From the NCBI GenBank assembly GCA_963786805.1, contig CAWBAK010000004.1, positions 620,001 through 684,000 on the forward strand: a stretch of 64,000 nucleotides of DNA. The letters are read 5' to 3'. The translations under genes and the position numbers were made by a program. The notes below the pieces were generated by a model that searched no databases, was not told the DNA's origin, and saw nothing but the letters and a program-made list of their open reading frames with translations. The stretch's first letter is position 1. Each line of letters opens with the position of its first letter. Source of the DNA: CALGFI01 sp963786805 (GTDB lineage Bacteria > Actinomycetota > UBA4738 > HRBIN12). Shown here piece by piece: positions 8,141-17,372 of this stretch.

Positions 8141-9189
8141 CGAGGACGAAGGCCCCATCGGCCGCACTGACGTGGCTCGTCGTTGGCTCTCGGTACATGC
8201 CGGTGTACATCGCGCTCGTACTCCTCGTCATCGTCGCCGCCGTCTGGGCACCGGCGGCGCTCGGGAGCGTGCCGTTGCGCGCCATCGCCCCCTACGGAGC
8301 TGTGTTGGCGATCACCGCGCTGGGCCAGGTGCTGGTGATCATGACCGGTGGCATCGACCTCAGCGTCCCCGGAACCATGAGTTTGGCGGCGGTGATCATG
8401 ATCGGGATCGGAGCCGGGTCGGACGAGAACATCGTGACGGCCATCGGCGTTGCGCTCGTTGCAGCGGCGGTCGTGGGATTGTTCAACGGGATCCTGATCG
8501 GCGGTCTCAAGCTGAACCCGCTCATCGTCACGCTGGCGGTGGGTCTGATCGTGATCGGCGTGGTGAATCGCTACGGGCGCACGTTCCCCGTCCAGAACCC
8601 GGTTCCTGAGGGTTGGTCGAACTGGGTGGCGACCCGCATCCTCGGGGTGAGTGCCATCTTCTGGGTCGGTCTCGGCCTCACCATCGTCGTCAGCGTCGTG
8701 CTGCGCTACACCGCGGTCGGTCGCCGGTTCCAGTTGGTGGGCGCAAACCCGGTTGCGTCCGGCGTCGTGGGTGTCCGGGTGAACCTGAACCAGATCTTGG
8801 TCTACGTGGTGGCCGCGGTCTTGTATGCGATCGCCGGCCTGGCGCTGGCTGGGCTCATCCGCAGGCCGGGGGTCTACGCCGGTTCCGAATACCTCCTGGC
8901 GCCGATCGCGGCGGTGGTGATCGGCGGCGCCTCTCTGACAGGAGGCCTCGCCAGCCCGTTCTCCACGTTCGCGGCGGCGTTCTTCCTCACAGGCCTCAAC
9001 CAGCTGATGCTCACCATCGGGCTGCCCACGTCGCTCCAGTTCGTGGTGTTCGGGCTCGTCATCATCGGCGGCATGTTGGTTTCGGGCGATCGGATCATCC
9101 GCGTCGTTGAACGCGTGCTTCGGGAGCGGAGACGTCCGGATCGCTCGCAGAAGCAGACCGTCCCCGGTTCCGGGTCGCGGTCACACTGA
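8137..9189 (+). CDS. Ribose-type ABC transporter permease
   Basis: A 350-residue membrane subunit of a CUT2 (RbsC-like) importer. About nine hydrophobic segments are visible between residues 18 and 330. The family landmark ITALGQVLVIMTGGIDLSVP and the later GGASLTGGLAS are present. Two GTG codons (8134 and 8137) are possible; 8137 is preferred because it makes the GTGA overlap with the upstream amidohydrolase stop. It should pair with the second permease (N-terminal part of 12189-14642) and with the ATPase at 10600. The C-terminal tail is Arg/Lys-rich and cytoplasmic. Confidence 0.88.
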   Translation: MTRTKAPSAALTWLVVGSRYMPVYIALVLLVIVAAVWAPAALGSVPLRAIAPYGAVLAITALGQVLVIMTGGIDLSVPGTMSLAAVIMIGIGAGSDENIVTAIGVALVAAAVVGLFNGILIGGLKLNPLIVTLAVGLIVIGVVNRYGRTFPVQNPVPEGWSNWVATRILGVSAIFWVGLGLTIVVSVVLRYTAVGRRFQLVGANPVASGVVGVRVNLNQILVYVVAAVLYAIAGLALAGLIRRPGVYAGSEYLLAPIAAVVIGGASLTGGLASPFSTFAAAFFLTGLNQLMLTIGLPTSLQFVVFGLVIIGGMLVSGDRIIRVVERVLRERRRPDRSQKQTVPGSGSRSH

Positions 9190-9262
9190 AGGGGGAGGCG
9201 CCTATGTGATGGAGCTCCGCCGATCCGGGATAGCTGGTTCCTGAACATTCGGGAGGAGGAAC

Positions 9263-10600
9263 ATGCAACGGATCATGAAGATCGCCGCCCTCGTCGCTGT
9301 GCTCGCGCTGGTGGCTGCGGCATGCGGCGGTGACGACGGTGACGAGCCGACCCCAACTGGCACCACCGATGGCGGTGCGGCGACCGGAGCTACTGGGTCG
9401 CTGTCCGAGTTCGGGGAGAGCACCGATGCCGACCAGGCATTGGTCGACAAGGCCCTAGGCCCCGTGACGCCGTCAGATGAGGCGAGCTGGAACATCATCC
9501 TGGCTTCCATCGCCCGGGCCGATCAAGAGCTCGATCAGGCCACCATCGACAAGGCCATGGAGTGCTTCAACAACCAGGAGTGCGACACAGGCACAGGTGG
9601 CGAGATCGTGATGGGCTACGCGGACGGCGGCGGAGACACGGTCAACGTGTGGCGTGCGGTGAGTCACATGGAGGCCATACTCCAAGCGCTCACCTACGAA
9701 GAGATCGGAACGATCGTCTCCACCGAAGCCAACTTCGGCGGACCGAACTTCGATCCAACCATCGCCGAGAACGACATCTTGTTCCTCATCAACCGGGGGG
9801 TCGACTTCATCGTCGGCTACCCCGACATCGGGGTTGGGCTCAAAGAGGAAGTCCTCGAGGCCGAGGCGGAGGGCATCCCGTATATCCCGTTCTCGGCGGG
9901 CTATGTCGGTCTTCCCGGTACGGAAGGGGCCCTCATCCCTGGCGATGACTACCTGACCGTGGTCGGCGAGAACCTCTGTGATCTCGGCGAGAGCTTCGCC
10001 GACATCCTCAACACCGGTGTCGGGACCGGGGAGGTGGCGATCCTCGGCGGGACGCCGAACAACGCCCTCTCCCTCGGTTGGCAGCAGTGCGCGATCCCGG
10101 CGCTGGCGGATGGGGTCGAGTTGGTGAATCCGCCGCCGAATGAGAACACCACGACCGGTGACACCTTCTGGTCGGACGGCGCCATCCCCGGTGTGTTCCA
10201 AGCCCTGCTGACCACCAACCCCGGCATCAAGGGATATGCGTACGAGTACTCCGACGGGATGAACACCGGCCTCAAGGAATACGAGGGGCTCGGCATCCCG
10301 GTGGAGAACCTCACGCTGGCGTTGCGCACCGACGAGCAGACCCTGTTCTGCGACTGGGTCGATCGCGCCGAGCCGACGTACAACATCTTCTACTCGGCCG
10401 GGGGCAACTTCCAGTCACGGGTCGGCGTGACCGCGGCGATGATGAACATCGCCGGGGCACCGATCCCGGCCGAGATCGTCGTGCCGCATGTGATGCGGCA
10501 GGTCACGGCTGCGGACTGCAACCCGAACCGGGTGAATCCGTACGTATCGGGTACCTCGCTGGTGCCCGACTCGGTTCTGTCGCTGATGTTCGCGAGCTGA
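9263..10600 (+). CDS. Sugar-type periplasmic binding lipoprotein of the ABC importer
   Basis: A 445-residue solute-binding lipoprotein. Residues 1-20 are a lipoprotein signal, with the lipobox ending LVAAAC at Cys21, followed by an acidic, Gly/Thr-rich linker (GGDDGDEPTPTGTTDGG). The mature part has the two-lobed type 1 periplasmic-binding fold seen with ribose/xylose importers (PYIPFSAGYVGLPG, EVAILGGTPNNALSLG). A very strong Shine-Dalgarno (GGAGGAGGAAC) precedes the ATG, as is common for binding proteins that are needed in excess. Its TGA overlaps the ATPase ATG (TGATG). The ligand is unknown; the neighbouring amidohydrolases suggest a nucleobase, nucleoside or other N-rich compound. Confidence 0.88.
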   Translation: MQRIMKIAALVAVLALVAAACGGDDGDEPTPTGTTDGGAATGATGSLSEFGESTDADQALVDKALGPVTPSDEASWNIILASIARADQELDQATIDKAMECFNNQECDTGTGGEIVMGYADGGGDTVNVWRAVSHMEAILQALTYEEIGTIVSTEANFGGPNFDPTIAENDILFLINRGVDFIVGYPDIGVGLKEEVLEAEAEGIPYIPFSAGYVGLPGTEGALIPGDDYLTVVGENLCDLGESFADILNTGVGTGEVAILGGTPNNALSLGWQQCAIPALADGVELVNPPPNENTTTGDTFWSDGAIPGVFQALLTTNPGIKGYAYEYSDGMNTGLKEYEGLGIPVENLTLALRTDEQTLFCDWVDRAEPTYNIFYSAGGNFQSRVGVTAAMMNIAGAPIPAEIVVPHVMRQVTAADCNPNRVNPYVSGTSLVPDSVLSLMFAS

Positions 10601-12192
10601 TGAGCGACGATCCCGCAGGAGGGTCGACCGATGGGAGCCTGGTCCTCGAGCTGAGCGGTGTCTCCCGGCAGTTCGGGGCGGTCCGAGCGCTGACCGATGT
10701 CAGCTTCGACTGCCGGGCCGGCGAGGTCCACGCCGTCGTGGGCGAGAACGGGTCAGGCAAATCGACGCTCCTCGGGATCGCCAGTGGGTTCGTCGACCCC
10801 GATCTGGGCACGGTCCAGATCGGGGGCGAACCCCTTCGCCGGGATTCCCCGGCACTGGCCAGGAACCTGGGGCTGGCGATGGCCTACCAGGACACCTCGC
10901 TGATCCTGCCCGAACCCGTGAAGAACAATCTCTACCTCGCGGCGCCCGAGGATCAGCGGCCGCCGTTCTGGCGGAGGAAGAAGTGGGCGAGGAAGCTGCT
11001 GGCCGAGTTCGATCTCGACCTCGAGTTGTTCCCAGACGCCCCGGCGGGCTTCCTCAGTCTGGCAGACCGCCAACTCTTCGAGGTGGCCAAGGCGCTCGTC
11101 ACCGACCCGAAGGTGCTGCTGCTCGATGAGCCAACCACGGCCCTGGGACCGGACGAGGTGGAAGCACTGCACCGGACCGTCGCCGCTTGCAAGCGTCGCG
11201 GTGTCGGTGTCGTGTATGTGAGTCATCGTTTGCCGGAGGTCCTCGAGATCGCCGACCGCATCACGGTCCTTCGCGACGGCAGGAACCAGGGCACGTTCGA
11301 CGCGAAGGCCACGACCGAGGCGGAGCTCGTCGAGTTGATCGTCGGCCGCCCCTTCGAGGCCGCCTTTCCGCCCCCCGCTCCCGAGGGGGGTGAGCCCCGC
11401 GAGGTGCTCGTGGTCGACGGCCTCCAAGGGCAGTCGTTCGGGCCGGTCAGCTTCACGCTGGGAAGCGGCGAGATCGTGGGGATCGCCGGCGCCGAAGGCA
11501 ACGGCCAGCCTCAGCTCTTCGACTGCCTGGCGGGCCGGCAGCCGCCGAAGGCGGGACGGGTCGTCTGCGACGGCAAGGAGCTTTACCTGATCTCGACCCG
11601 TGAGGCGGTCGGAGCGGGGGTCATGCTGCTGCCCGGCGATCGCAAGCATGAGGCGCTGATGCCGGTGCTCGGCGTCAAGGTGAACACCACGATCCAGTCG
11701 TTGCGCCGGTTCTCCGTGCTCGGGCTCCTGAGGAGGCGGGCGGAGCGGCGCGCCGTCGCCGACCTCGTCGAACGGCTGGAGATCCGGACGCCGTCCCTCG
11801 AGCAACCGGTCGAGTTCCTCTCGGGGGGCAACCAGCAGAAGGTCTCGGTGTCCCGCACCTTCCTCAAGGAGCCGTCGGTGATCCTCGCCTACGAGCCGAC
11901 GCAGGGCGTCGACGTCGGCTCCCGCTTCGACATCTACAAAGCCCTGCGCACCCGCACCGACAGCGGGACGGCGATGCTCGTCAAGTCGAGCGACCCCATC
12001 GAGCTCGCCGGGCTGTGCGATCGGGTGCTCGTCATGTCGCGGGGCCAGATCATCGAGGAGATCCCCGGCGACGAGCTCGACGAGTTGCGCATCGTCGAGG
12101 CGATGGTGCGAGGGCCCGGTCTGTCCAAGGCGGGGCGGTCGCCGCTCGGGATCGCGATGCCGAAGGTGCCCTCGTCGAACGGGGGGCGATGA
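10600..12192 (+). CDS. ABC importer ATPase with two nucleotide-binding domains (RbsA-like)
   Basis: A 530-residue tandem ATPase. Domain 1 (residues 12-250) has Walker A GENGSGKST, signature LSLADRQ, Walker B VLLLDEPTTAL and switch His in SHRLPEV. Domain 2 (270-510) has the degenerate Walker A GAEGNGQPQLF typical of the second half of this family, signature LSGGNQQKVS and ILAYEPTQGVDVGS. This is the standard CUT2 arrangement, energising both permeases of the operon. The ATG at 10600 overlaps the binding-protein stop and its own TGA overlaps the next ATG (ATGA), so the transporter genes are translationally chained. Confidence 0.92.
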   Translation: MSDDPAGGSTDGSLVLELSGVSRQFGAVRALTDVSFDCRAGEVHAVVGENGSGKSTLLGIASGFVDPDLGTVQIGGEPLRRDSPALARNLGLAMAYQDTSLILPEPVKNNLYLAAPEDQRPPFWRRKKWARKLLAEFDLDLELFPDAPAGFLSLADRQLFEVAKALVTDPKVLLLDEPTTALGPDEVEALHRTVAACKRRGVGVVYVSHRLPEVLEIADRITVLRDGRNQGTFDAKATTEAELVELIVGRPFEAAFPPPAPEGGEPREVLVVDGLQGQSFGPVSFTLGSGEIVGIAGAEGNGQPQLFDCLAGRQPPKAGRVVCDGKELYLISTREAVGAGVMLLPGDRKHEALMPVLGVKVNTTIQSLRRFSVLGLLRRRAERRAVADLVERLEIRTPSLEQPVEFLSGGNQQKVSVSRTFLKEPSVILAYEPTQGVDVGSRFDIYKALRTRTDSGTAMLVKSSDPIELAGLCDRVLVMSRGQIIEEIPGDELDELRIVEAMVRGPGLSKAGRSPLGIAMPKVPSSNGGR

Positions 12193-14642
12193 GCGAGCGC
12201 GTCGACGCCGCGCGGCGCGCCGTCCGGAAGCTCATCCGCGACGCTCGCGACAAGAACAAGTGGCGGAAGATCGTCCGGTTCCGCCTGTGGATGCCGGTGG
12301 CGCTGCAGATCCTGCTGGTCGCCATGTTGCTGTGGTACACGAACTCTCGGTTCCCCGGGTTCGTCAATGCCAGGAACGTTTCGCAGATCCTCTTCCTGGC
12401 CCTCCCCCTGATCCTCGCCGCGATGGCGCAGACCCATGCTCTCCTCGTCGGGTATCTCGATCTCTCGGTCGGTGGGATGATCGCCCTCGGGGTCGTCATC
12501 GCCTCCTTCCTGATCGGCGCCGAGGCCTCCGTCTCCCAGATCCTGATCGGGATCGTCGTCATCCTCCTCTGCGGCGCCGCGGTGGGTCTCCTCAACGCGG
12601 GCCTGATCCGAGGACTCAAGATCCCGTCGATCATCGCCACCCTGGCCACGTTGAGCATCCTGGACGGGATCTCGCTCACCATGCGACCGACGGCCCAGGG
12701 GGTCATCAGCCCCGACCTGGTGTCGGTGCTCACCACGAGTATCGGACCGATCCCCGTGGCATTCATCGTCATCGTCGTCGGGGCGGGTCTGGCAGATGTA
12801 TGGCTCCATGCCTCCGGGTCAGGTCTCGAGCTGAGGGCAGTGGGTTTCGACGAGCGGTCGGCGAAACGCGGCGGGGTCAGCACCAACTGGGTCCGGGTCC
12901 GGGCCCTCCTCCTGGCGGCCGTGCTGGCGGCGGTGGCCTCGTTCTTCGTCATGGCCCGATCCCCGATCGGCAACGCGACGATCGGCTCCACCTTCGCGCT
13001 CAACAGCATCACCGCCGCCGTCCTGGGAGGCGCGTCGCTCGCCGGTGGCCGGGCCACGTTCATCGGGAGCACGGTGGCAGCGATCCTGCTCGCGCTCATC
13101 ATCACCGTCCTGCCCTACCTCGGTCTGTCACCCGACGATGGACCGATGATCATCGGTTCCCTGATCCTGATCGGGATCGTCCTGTTCCAGCTTGGCGATA
13201 TCAAGGAGCTCGTGAAGAGGAACTACAAGCGAGCGAGGCGTTTGATGATCGGGAGCCGCCCGCCGAAGGCAACCGAACTTCCCGCCTTCTACCCAGCCGG
13301 AACGGACTTCCGCGTTGTTTCGACGGACAGGACGCTGATCCGGGGCGGGACCGTGCTCAGCCTCGACCCGAACGTGGGTGATTTCACGAACGCCGACGTC
13401 CTCATCGAAGGGGGCGAGATCGTTGAGGTCGGCCCCGGTCTGGCGGCTGCGGACGCCGAGGTGATCGACGCGTCGGGGATGATCGTCATGCCGGGGTTCG
13501 TCGACAGCCACCGGCACATCTGGGAGGGCCTCCTGCGCAACATCGGAACCGACGTTCCGCTGGAGGGGAGGTCCAGCTACATCTCGTTCGTGCTGCACAA
13601 GCTGGCACCCGCGTTCCGAGCGGAGGACGCGTACATCGGCGACCTGATCTCGGCCCTCGGCGCGATCGACGCGGGGATCACCACCCTCCTGGACTGGTCG
13701 CACATCCAAGGCTCACCGGCACACACCGATGCGGTGGTGCAGGCGCTCCGCGACTCCGGTCTTCGCGCGGTGTTCGCCTACGGGTTCCCGTGGTGGGGCA
13801 AGTGGGAGGAGCGTCAGCCGAGCTGGTTCGTGCGGGCGGCGAGCGAGCACTTCTCTACGAAGGATCAGATGCTCACGCTCGCTCTCGCCGCGCCGGGCCC
13901 CGAATTCACCGACTTCGAGGTGACGCGCGACCACTGGAAGCTCGCCCGGGAGACCGGAGCGCGGATCACCACCCACGTGGGCGTGGGATCGTACGGTCAG
14001 GACGGGAAGGTCCAGGAGATGGGCGAGGCGGGGCTCCTGGGTCCGGACACCACCTACATCCACTGCACCACGCTGAACGACACCGAGATCCAGATGATCG
14101 TCGACACGGGAGGCACCGTCTCGCTGGCGTCGCCCGTGGAGATGATGATGGGCCACGGGATGCCACCGATCCAGAAGTTCCTCGACCGAGGTCTTCGCCC
14201 GAGCCTGAGCGTCGACGTCGAGACCAACGTGCCGAGCGACATGTTCAACCAGATGCGCTCGGTGCTGGCGCTGCAGCGGGCATCGGCAACCGCCCACGGC
14301 AAGACGCCGCTCCCCACGACGGAGGTCCTGGCCTGCGCCACGATCGAGGGCGCCAGGGCGAACGGGCTCGACTCGAAGGTGGGAACGCTGACGCCCGGCA
14401 AACGGGCGGATCTCATCATGCTGCGCACCGACCGGATCAACGTCACGCCGCTCAACCACCCGGCAACCGCGGTGGTGGCGGGGATGGATACGGGCAACGT
14501 CGACACGGTCCTGATCGACGGCCGGGTGATGAAACGACACGGCGAGCTGTTGCACGTCGACTGGCCGGCGGTGAAGCGGATGGCGGCCGAGTCCCGCGAC
14601 TACGTCATCGCCAAGTCGGGCTTCAAGGTCCCTGGCATCTGA
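12189..14642 (+). CDS. In-frame fusion of a ribose-type ABC permease and an ATZ/TRZ-type amidohydrolase
   Basis: One uninterrupted frame of 817 residues. Residues 1-350 are a CUT2 permease (MAQTHALLVGYLDLSVGG, then ITAAVLGGASLAGGRATF; last membrane segment about 320-338). Residues 380-817 are a full amidohydrolase with PGFVDSHRHIWEG, ITTHVGVGS, TYIHCTTLNDTEI and SLSVDVETNVPSDMF. A basic tail and linker (KRARRLMIGSRPPKATELP) joins them and puts the enzyme on the cytoplasmic side. In the alternative frame TGA at 13243-13245 overlaps an ATG at 13245, the same TGATG junction used elsewhere in this operon. A one-base error just upstream would therefore turn it into two normal genes. Both readings are open; as sequenced it is a fusion. 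Confidence 0.75.
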   Translation: MSERVDAARRAVRKLIRDARDKNKWRKIVRFRLWMPVALQILLVAMLLWYTNSRFPGFVNARNVSQILFLALPLILAAMAQTHALLVGYLDLSVGGMIALGVVIASFLIGAEASVSQILIGIVVILLCGAAVGLLNAGLIRGLKIPSIIATLATLSILDGISLTMRPTAQGVISPDLVSVLTTSIGPIPVAFIVIVVGAGLADVWLHASGSGLELRAVGFDERSAKRGGVSTNWVRVRALLLAAVLAAVASFFVMARSPIGNATIGSTFALNSITAAVLGGASLAGGRATFIGSTVAAILLALIITVLPYLGLSPDDGPMIIGSLILIGIVLFQLGDIKELVKRNYKRARRLMIGSRPPKATELPAFYPAGTDFRVVSTDRTLIRGGTVLSLDPNVGDFTNADVLIEGGEIVEVGPGLAAADAEVIDASGMIVMPGFVDSHRHIWEGLLRNIGTDVPLEGRSSYISFVLHKLAPAFRAEDAYIGDLISALGAIDAGITTLLDWSHIQGSPAHTDAVVQALRDSGLRAVFAYGFPWWGKWEERQPSWFVRAASEHFSTKDQMLTLALAAPGPEFTDFEVTRDHWKLARETGARITTHVGVGSYGQDGKVQEMGEAGLLGPDTTYIHCTTLNDTEIQMIVDTGGTVSLASPVEMMMGHGMPPIQKFLDRGLRPSLSVDVETNVPSDMFNQMRSVLALQRASATAHGKTPLPTTEVLACATIEGARANGLDSKVGTLTPGKRADLIMLRTDRINVTPLNHPATAVVAGMDTGNVDTVLIDGRVMKRHGELLHVDWPAVKRMAAESRDYVIAKSGFKVPGI

Positions 14643-14666
14643 TCGCAGAGCGTTTCAGCTTCGGTC

Positions 14667-15485
14667 CTAATCCACGAAGGGCCCGTTGAACACCGGCTCT
14701 TCCCCGTAGGGCCGGCCTGCCATGAGCAGGAAGCGCGTGCCCGGCGCGGCGTCCGTGACGCTGAACTCCTCACCGGGACCCAGCAGGACGAGTTGCGGAG
14801 GCTTCGCCGAGCGTCGGTTGGCTCCGAACGAGCCCTCACCTTCGAGCATGTAGGCGAAGCCCTGGAACTCGGGTGGGACCGGTGTCGTGAGCTGGCCGCC
14901 GGTGGGAAGTTCGATGTCGAGGATCAACGCCGGCGTCCCCAGACGCACCGGAGATCCCTCGCCGACCAGCACGCGAACGATCGCGTCGCCCTCGTGGCGC
15001 ACCGGGATCTGGTCGGGCTGCAGGACCAGGGCGCTCGGTTCGGCCTGCTTGTCCTTCCGAGCCAGGTTCACCCAGAACAGGACGCCGCGGAACTCGGTGT
15101 CGCCCAGGCCCTCCTTCACTTCGTCCTGCCCGATCGACTCGGCGTGCCACGCACCTCGCCCCGTCCGAAGGGCCAGGAGCGATCCCTCGGACAGGCGTGC
15201 CCGCTCGATGGATCCGCCCGGCCCGGTGCTGTGACCCGTGCTGGCGGAGCCTTCGATCACGTACCAGAGGTTGTCGAACCCACGGTGTGGGTGCTTGGTG
15301 TCGACGTTCGTCATGTCTGCGAGCCGCATCCGGCCCTCGTGCACCAGGATGAACGGGTCGACCTGTCCGTACGGCACCGCCCGTGAAGGCAGGGCCTCCA
15401 GAACCGGGAACCCCATCATCCGGATCAACGCGGCGTCCTCGACGAGGACCGCGTCTCGAGCCGTCTTCGCGATCTGCTGCTGCAT
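14667..15485 (-). CDS. Pirin-family bicupin protein
   Basis: A 272-residue pirin-like protein with the family's N-terminal metal loop DTKHPHRGFDNLWYVIEG followed by a later His (STGHSTG). Pirins bind Fe or similar metals; some open the flavonol ring (quercetinase), others act as redox or transcription cofactors. The C-terminal cupin half is present (GFAYMLEGEGSFG), so length is normal. It is convergent with the fusion gene (25 bases between stops) and starts at an ATG preceded by GGAGGCGATCGAG. It may be an add-on to the catabolic island, but nothing in the sequence proves this. Confidence 0.85.
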   Translation of the reverse strand: MQQQIAKTARDAVLVEDAALIRMMGFPVLEALPSRAVPYGQVDPFILVHEGRMRLADMTNVDTKHPHRGFDNLWYVIEGSASTGHSTGPGGSIERARLSEGSLLALRTGRGAWHAESIGQDEVKEGLGDTEFRGVLFWVNLARKDKQAEPSALVLQPDQIPVRHEGDAIVRVLVGEGSPVRLGTPALILDIELPTGGQLTTPVPPEFQGFAYMLEGEGSFGANRRSAKPPQLVLLGPGEEFSVTDAAPGTRFLLMAGRPYGEEPVFNGPFVD

Positions 15486-15667
15486 CTCGATCGCCTCCTT
15501 CTACCCGCCCAGAACCATGGATGGCGGTGCGGAATTCCTCCGGCGCGGCGACCCGGTCACGACGGATGGACGGAGCGCGTATCCTCGCTGCCTACGGGGT
15601 CCGGGTCTGAGCACACCCCCACGAGCAGGTCGCGCGGCGGCCGTTCGCAGAAGATCGGAGGCACGCT

Positions 15668-16168
15668 GTGACCACTATCCGTACCCGTGGTTTCCTGGCT
15701 GGACTCGTCCTGATCCTGATGCTCGCCGTTGCTGCCTGCTCGTCCGGATCGACCGAGGTGACGTCCGAGGATCCCACCGGCCCGACCGAGACCGGGCCGA
15801 CCGGTGCCACCTCGACCGGTGCCACGGGCGCCGACACGACGGGCTCGACCGGCGATGCGGCGATCGCGGGGACCTGGGAGGGAACATGGAGTTCCGAGTT
15901 CGGCGGGTCGGGCACGTTCACGATGACCTTCAAGGACACCGCAGAGGGCTTCACGGGGACGATCCAGATCCAGGGCTCGGACTGCGTCAGCACCGGCAAG
16001 GTCACCGCTGCGGTTAACGGGACGGCGATCACGGTCGGAGCCGTCCGGGCGGAGCAGGAGATCGAGTTCGCCGGTGAAGTGTCTGATGGCACGATGTCGG
16101 GGACCTATCGCTCCCCGGCCGGGTGCGGAGATGACCGCGGCTCTTGGGAGGCCACACTGACCGGCTAG
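15668..16168 (+). CDS. Small lipoprotein with Gly-Ala-Thr linker
   Basis: A 166-residue predicted lipoprotein. The signal ends in LMLAVAAC with Cys24. Residues 30-62 are a low-complexity tether rich in TGPT and TGAT triplets, and residues 65-166 form a compact beta-rich domain starting IAGTWEGTWSSEFGGSG, with two cysteines (SDCVST and AGCGDD) that may pair. The GTG start at 15668 follows a weak ribosome site. No known domain is recognised; 'GTW' starts are common in small lipocalin-like or extracellular beta-barrel domains. It is monocistronic, followed by the hairpin at 16177-16197. Confidence 0.75.
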   Translation: MTTIRTRGFLAGLVLILMLAVAACSSGSTEVTSEDPTGPTETGPTGATSTGATGADTTGSTGDAAIAGTWEGTWSSEFGGSGTFTMTFKDTAEGFTGTIQIQGSDCVSTGKVTAAVNGTAITVGAVRAEQEIEFAGEVSDGTMSGTYRSPAGCGDDRGSWEATLTG

Positions 16169-16176
16169 GTGAGTGA

Positions 16177-16197
16177 GGTGCCGTTCGGTGCGGCACC
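16177..16197 (+). terminator. Hairpin after lipoprotein gene
   Basis: GGTGCCG at 16177-16183 pairs perfectly with CGGCACC at 16191-16197 across a seven-base loop, nine bases after the lipoprotein stop. There is no U-run, so it is at best a weak or Rho-assisted terminator. Confidence 0.35.
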
Positions 16198-16235
16198 GCG
16201 GTCTGCTCGAGCGAACCGGTTAGGCTTCGCCGACG

Positions 16236-17315
16236 ATGTCGGGGCACGAAGCGGAGCGGGACGCGTTCGCGGATCGGCTGTTCCGGTCGGCCCTGGGGTA
16301 CTTCGACATCCTCTCGATCCACCTGGGCGAGAAGCTTGGGCTGTACCGAGCGCTCGCAGACGCAGGGCCGACGACGTCGCCGGAGCTCGCCGAGCGGGCC
16401 GGCATCTCGGAACGGTACGCGCGCGAGTGGCTCGAGCAGCAGGCGACCGCCGGGATCCTCGTCGCCGAGGTCCCATCGGACGGGCCGGCGCGGTTCCAGC
16501 TCCCCGACGGCCACGCCGAGGTGCTTCTGGATGGCGACTCCCTGTCCTTCATGGGTGCGAGCGTGATGCAGCTGATGGCGTTGCGCGGCGCCTTCGACCA
16601 GGTGGTGGAGGCGTTCCGGAGCGGCGGAGGCGTGCCGCACGACGCATACGGCGTCGACGGCGTGGAGGGACAAGGGGGCGCGAACCGCCCCGTCTTCCTG
16701 ACGACGCTGCCGAACGAGTGGCTCCCCGCGATCCCTGGGGTTCACGCGCGGCTCTCGTCGAGCCCGGGGGCCCATGTGGTCGACGTCGGGTGCGGCGTGG
16801 GCTGGTCCTCCATCGCGATGGCCACGGCCTATCCGGGCGTGACCGTCGACGGGTTCGACGCCGACGAGACGTCGGTCGAGCGGGCGCGCCGCAACGCGGA
16901 GGCGGCCGGGGTCTCGGACCGCGTGCGTTTCCACGCGAAGGACGCGGCCGCCCTCGATGCCGACGGACCGGTGGACTTCGCGACGGCGTTCGAATGCCTC
17001 CACGACATGGCGAGACCGGTCGAGGTCCTGCGCGCGGTTCGCGAGTCGCTCGCCGAGGCCGGCGCGATGCTCGTGGTGGACGAGCGCACGCGGGAGGAAT
17101 TCTCGGGCGAACCCGATGAGCTCGAGGCGTTCTTCTACGGCTGGAGCGTGCTGGATTGCCTTCCGTCCGGGATGTATGAGCAACCGTCGGCCGGCACGGG
17201 GACCGTGATGCGCCCCGGGACCCTCAGGAGCTACGCGACCGAGGCCGGCTTCACGGGTTTCGAGGTCCTCCCGATCGAGCACGATGCGTTCCGGCTGTAT
17301 CTGCTTCGCCCGTAG
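16236..17315 (+). CDS. SAM-dependent methyltransferase with N-terminal winged helix
   Basis: A 359-residue class I methyltransferase. Residues 20-95 form a winged-helix dimerisation-like domain (TSPELAERAGISERYAREWL), and the Rossmann methyltransferase core begins at about 175 with VVDVGCGVGWSSIAMA, followed by acidic motif II DGFDADETS. This arrangement occurs in actinobacterial proteins of unknown substrate, related to O-methyltransferases. The ATG at 16236 is the first start in frame after the preceding hairpin. The membrane protein gene follows closely and may be co-transcribed. Substrate not predictable. Confidence 0.8.
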   Translation: MSGHEAERDAFADRLFRSALGYFDILSIHLGEKLGLYRALADAGPTTSPELAERAGISERYAREWLEQQATAGILVAEVPSDGPARFQLPDGHAEVLLDGDSLSFMGASVMQLMALRGAFDQVVEAFRSGGGVPHDAYGVDGVEGQGGANRPVFLTTLPNEWLPAIPGVHARLSSSPGAHVVDVGCGVGWSSIAMATAYPGVTVDGFDADETSVERARRNAEAAGVSDRVRFHAKDAAALDADGPVDFATAFECLHDMARPVEVLRAVRESLAEAGAMLVVDERTREEFSGEPDELEAFFYGWSVLDCLPSGMYEQPSAGTGTVMRPGTLRSYATEAGFTGFEVLPIEHDAFRLYLLRP

Positions 17316-17372
17316 GCATGCCCGACGTCGCCTCGCGACACGCTCGCGACCGCCGCCTATGTCGCGGCCGCG

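Noticed and set aside
5552..8167. A very long open frame (871 codons) on the minus strand
   Set aside because: It lies opposite the M24 and amidohydrolase genes, is Arg/Asp/Val-rich without any domain, and is the usual antisense shadow of GC-rich codon bias. The same holds for the long minus frames at 21262-23451 and 40951-43008 (except its DUF2017 end).
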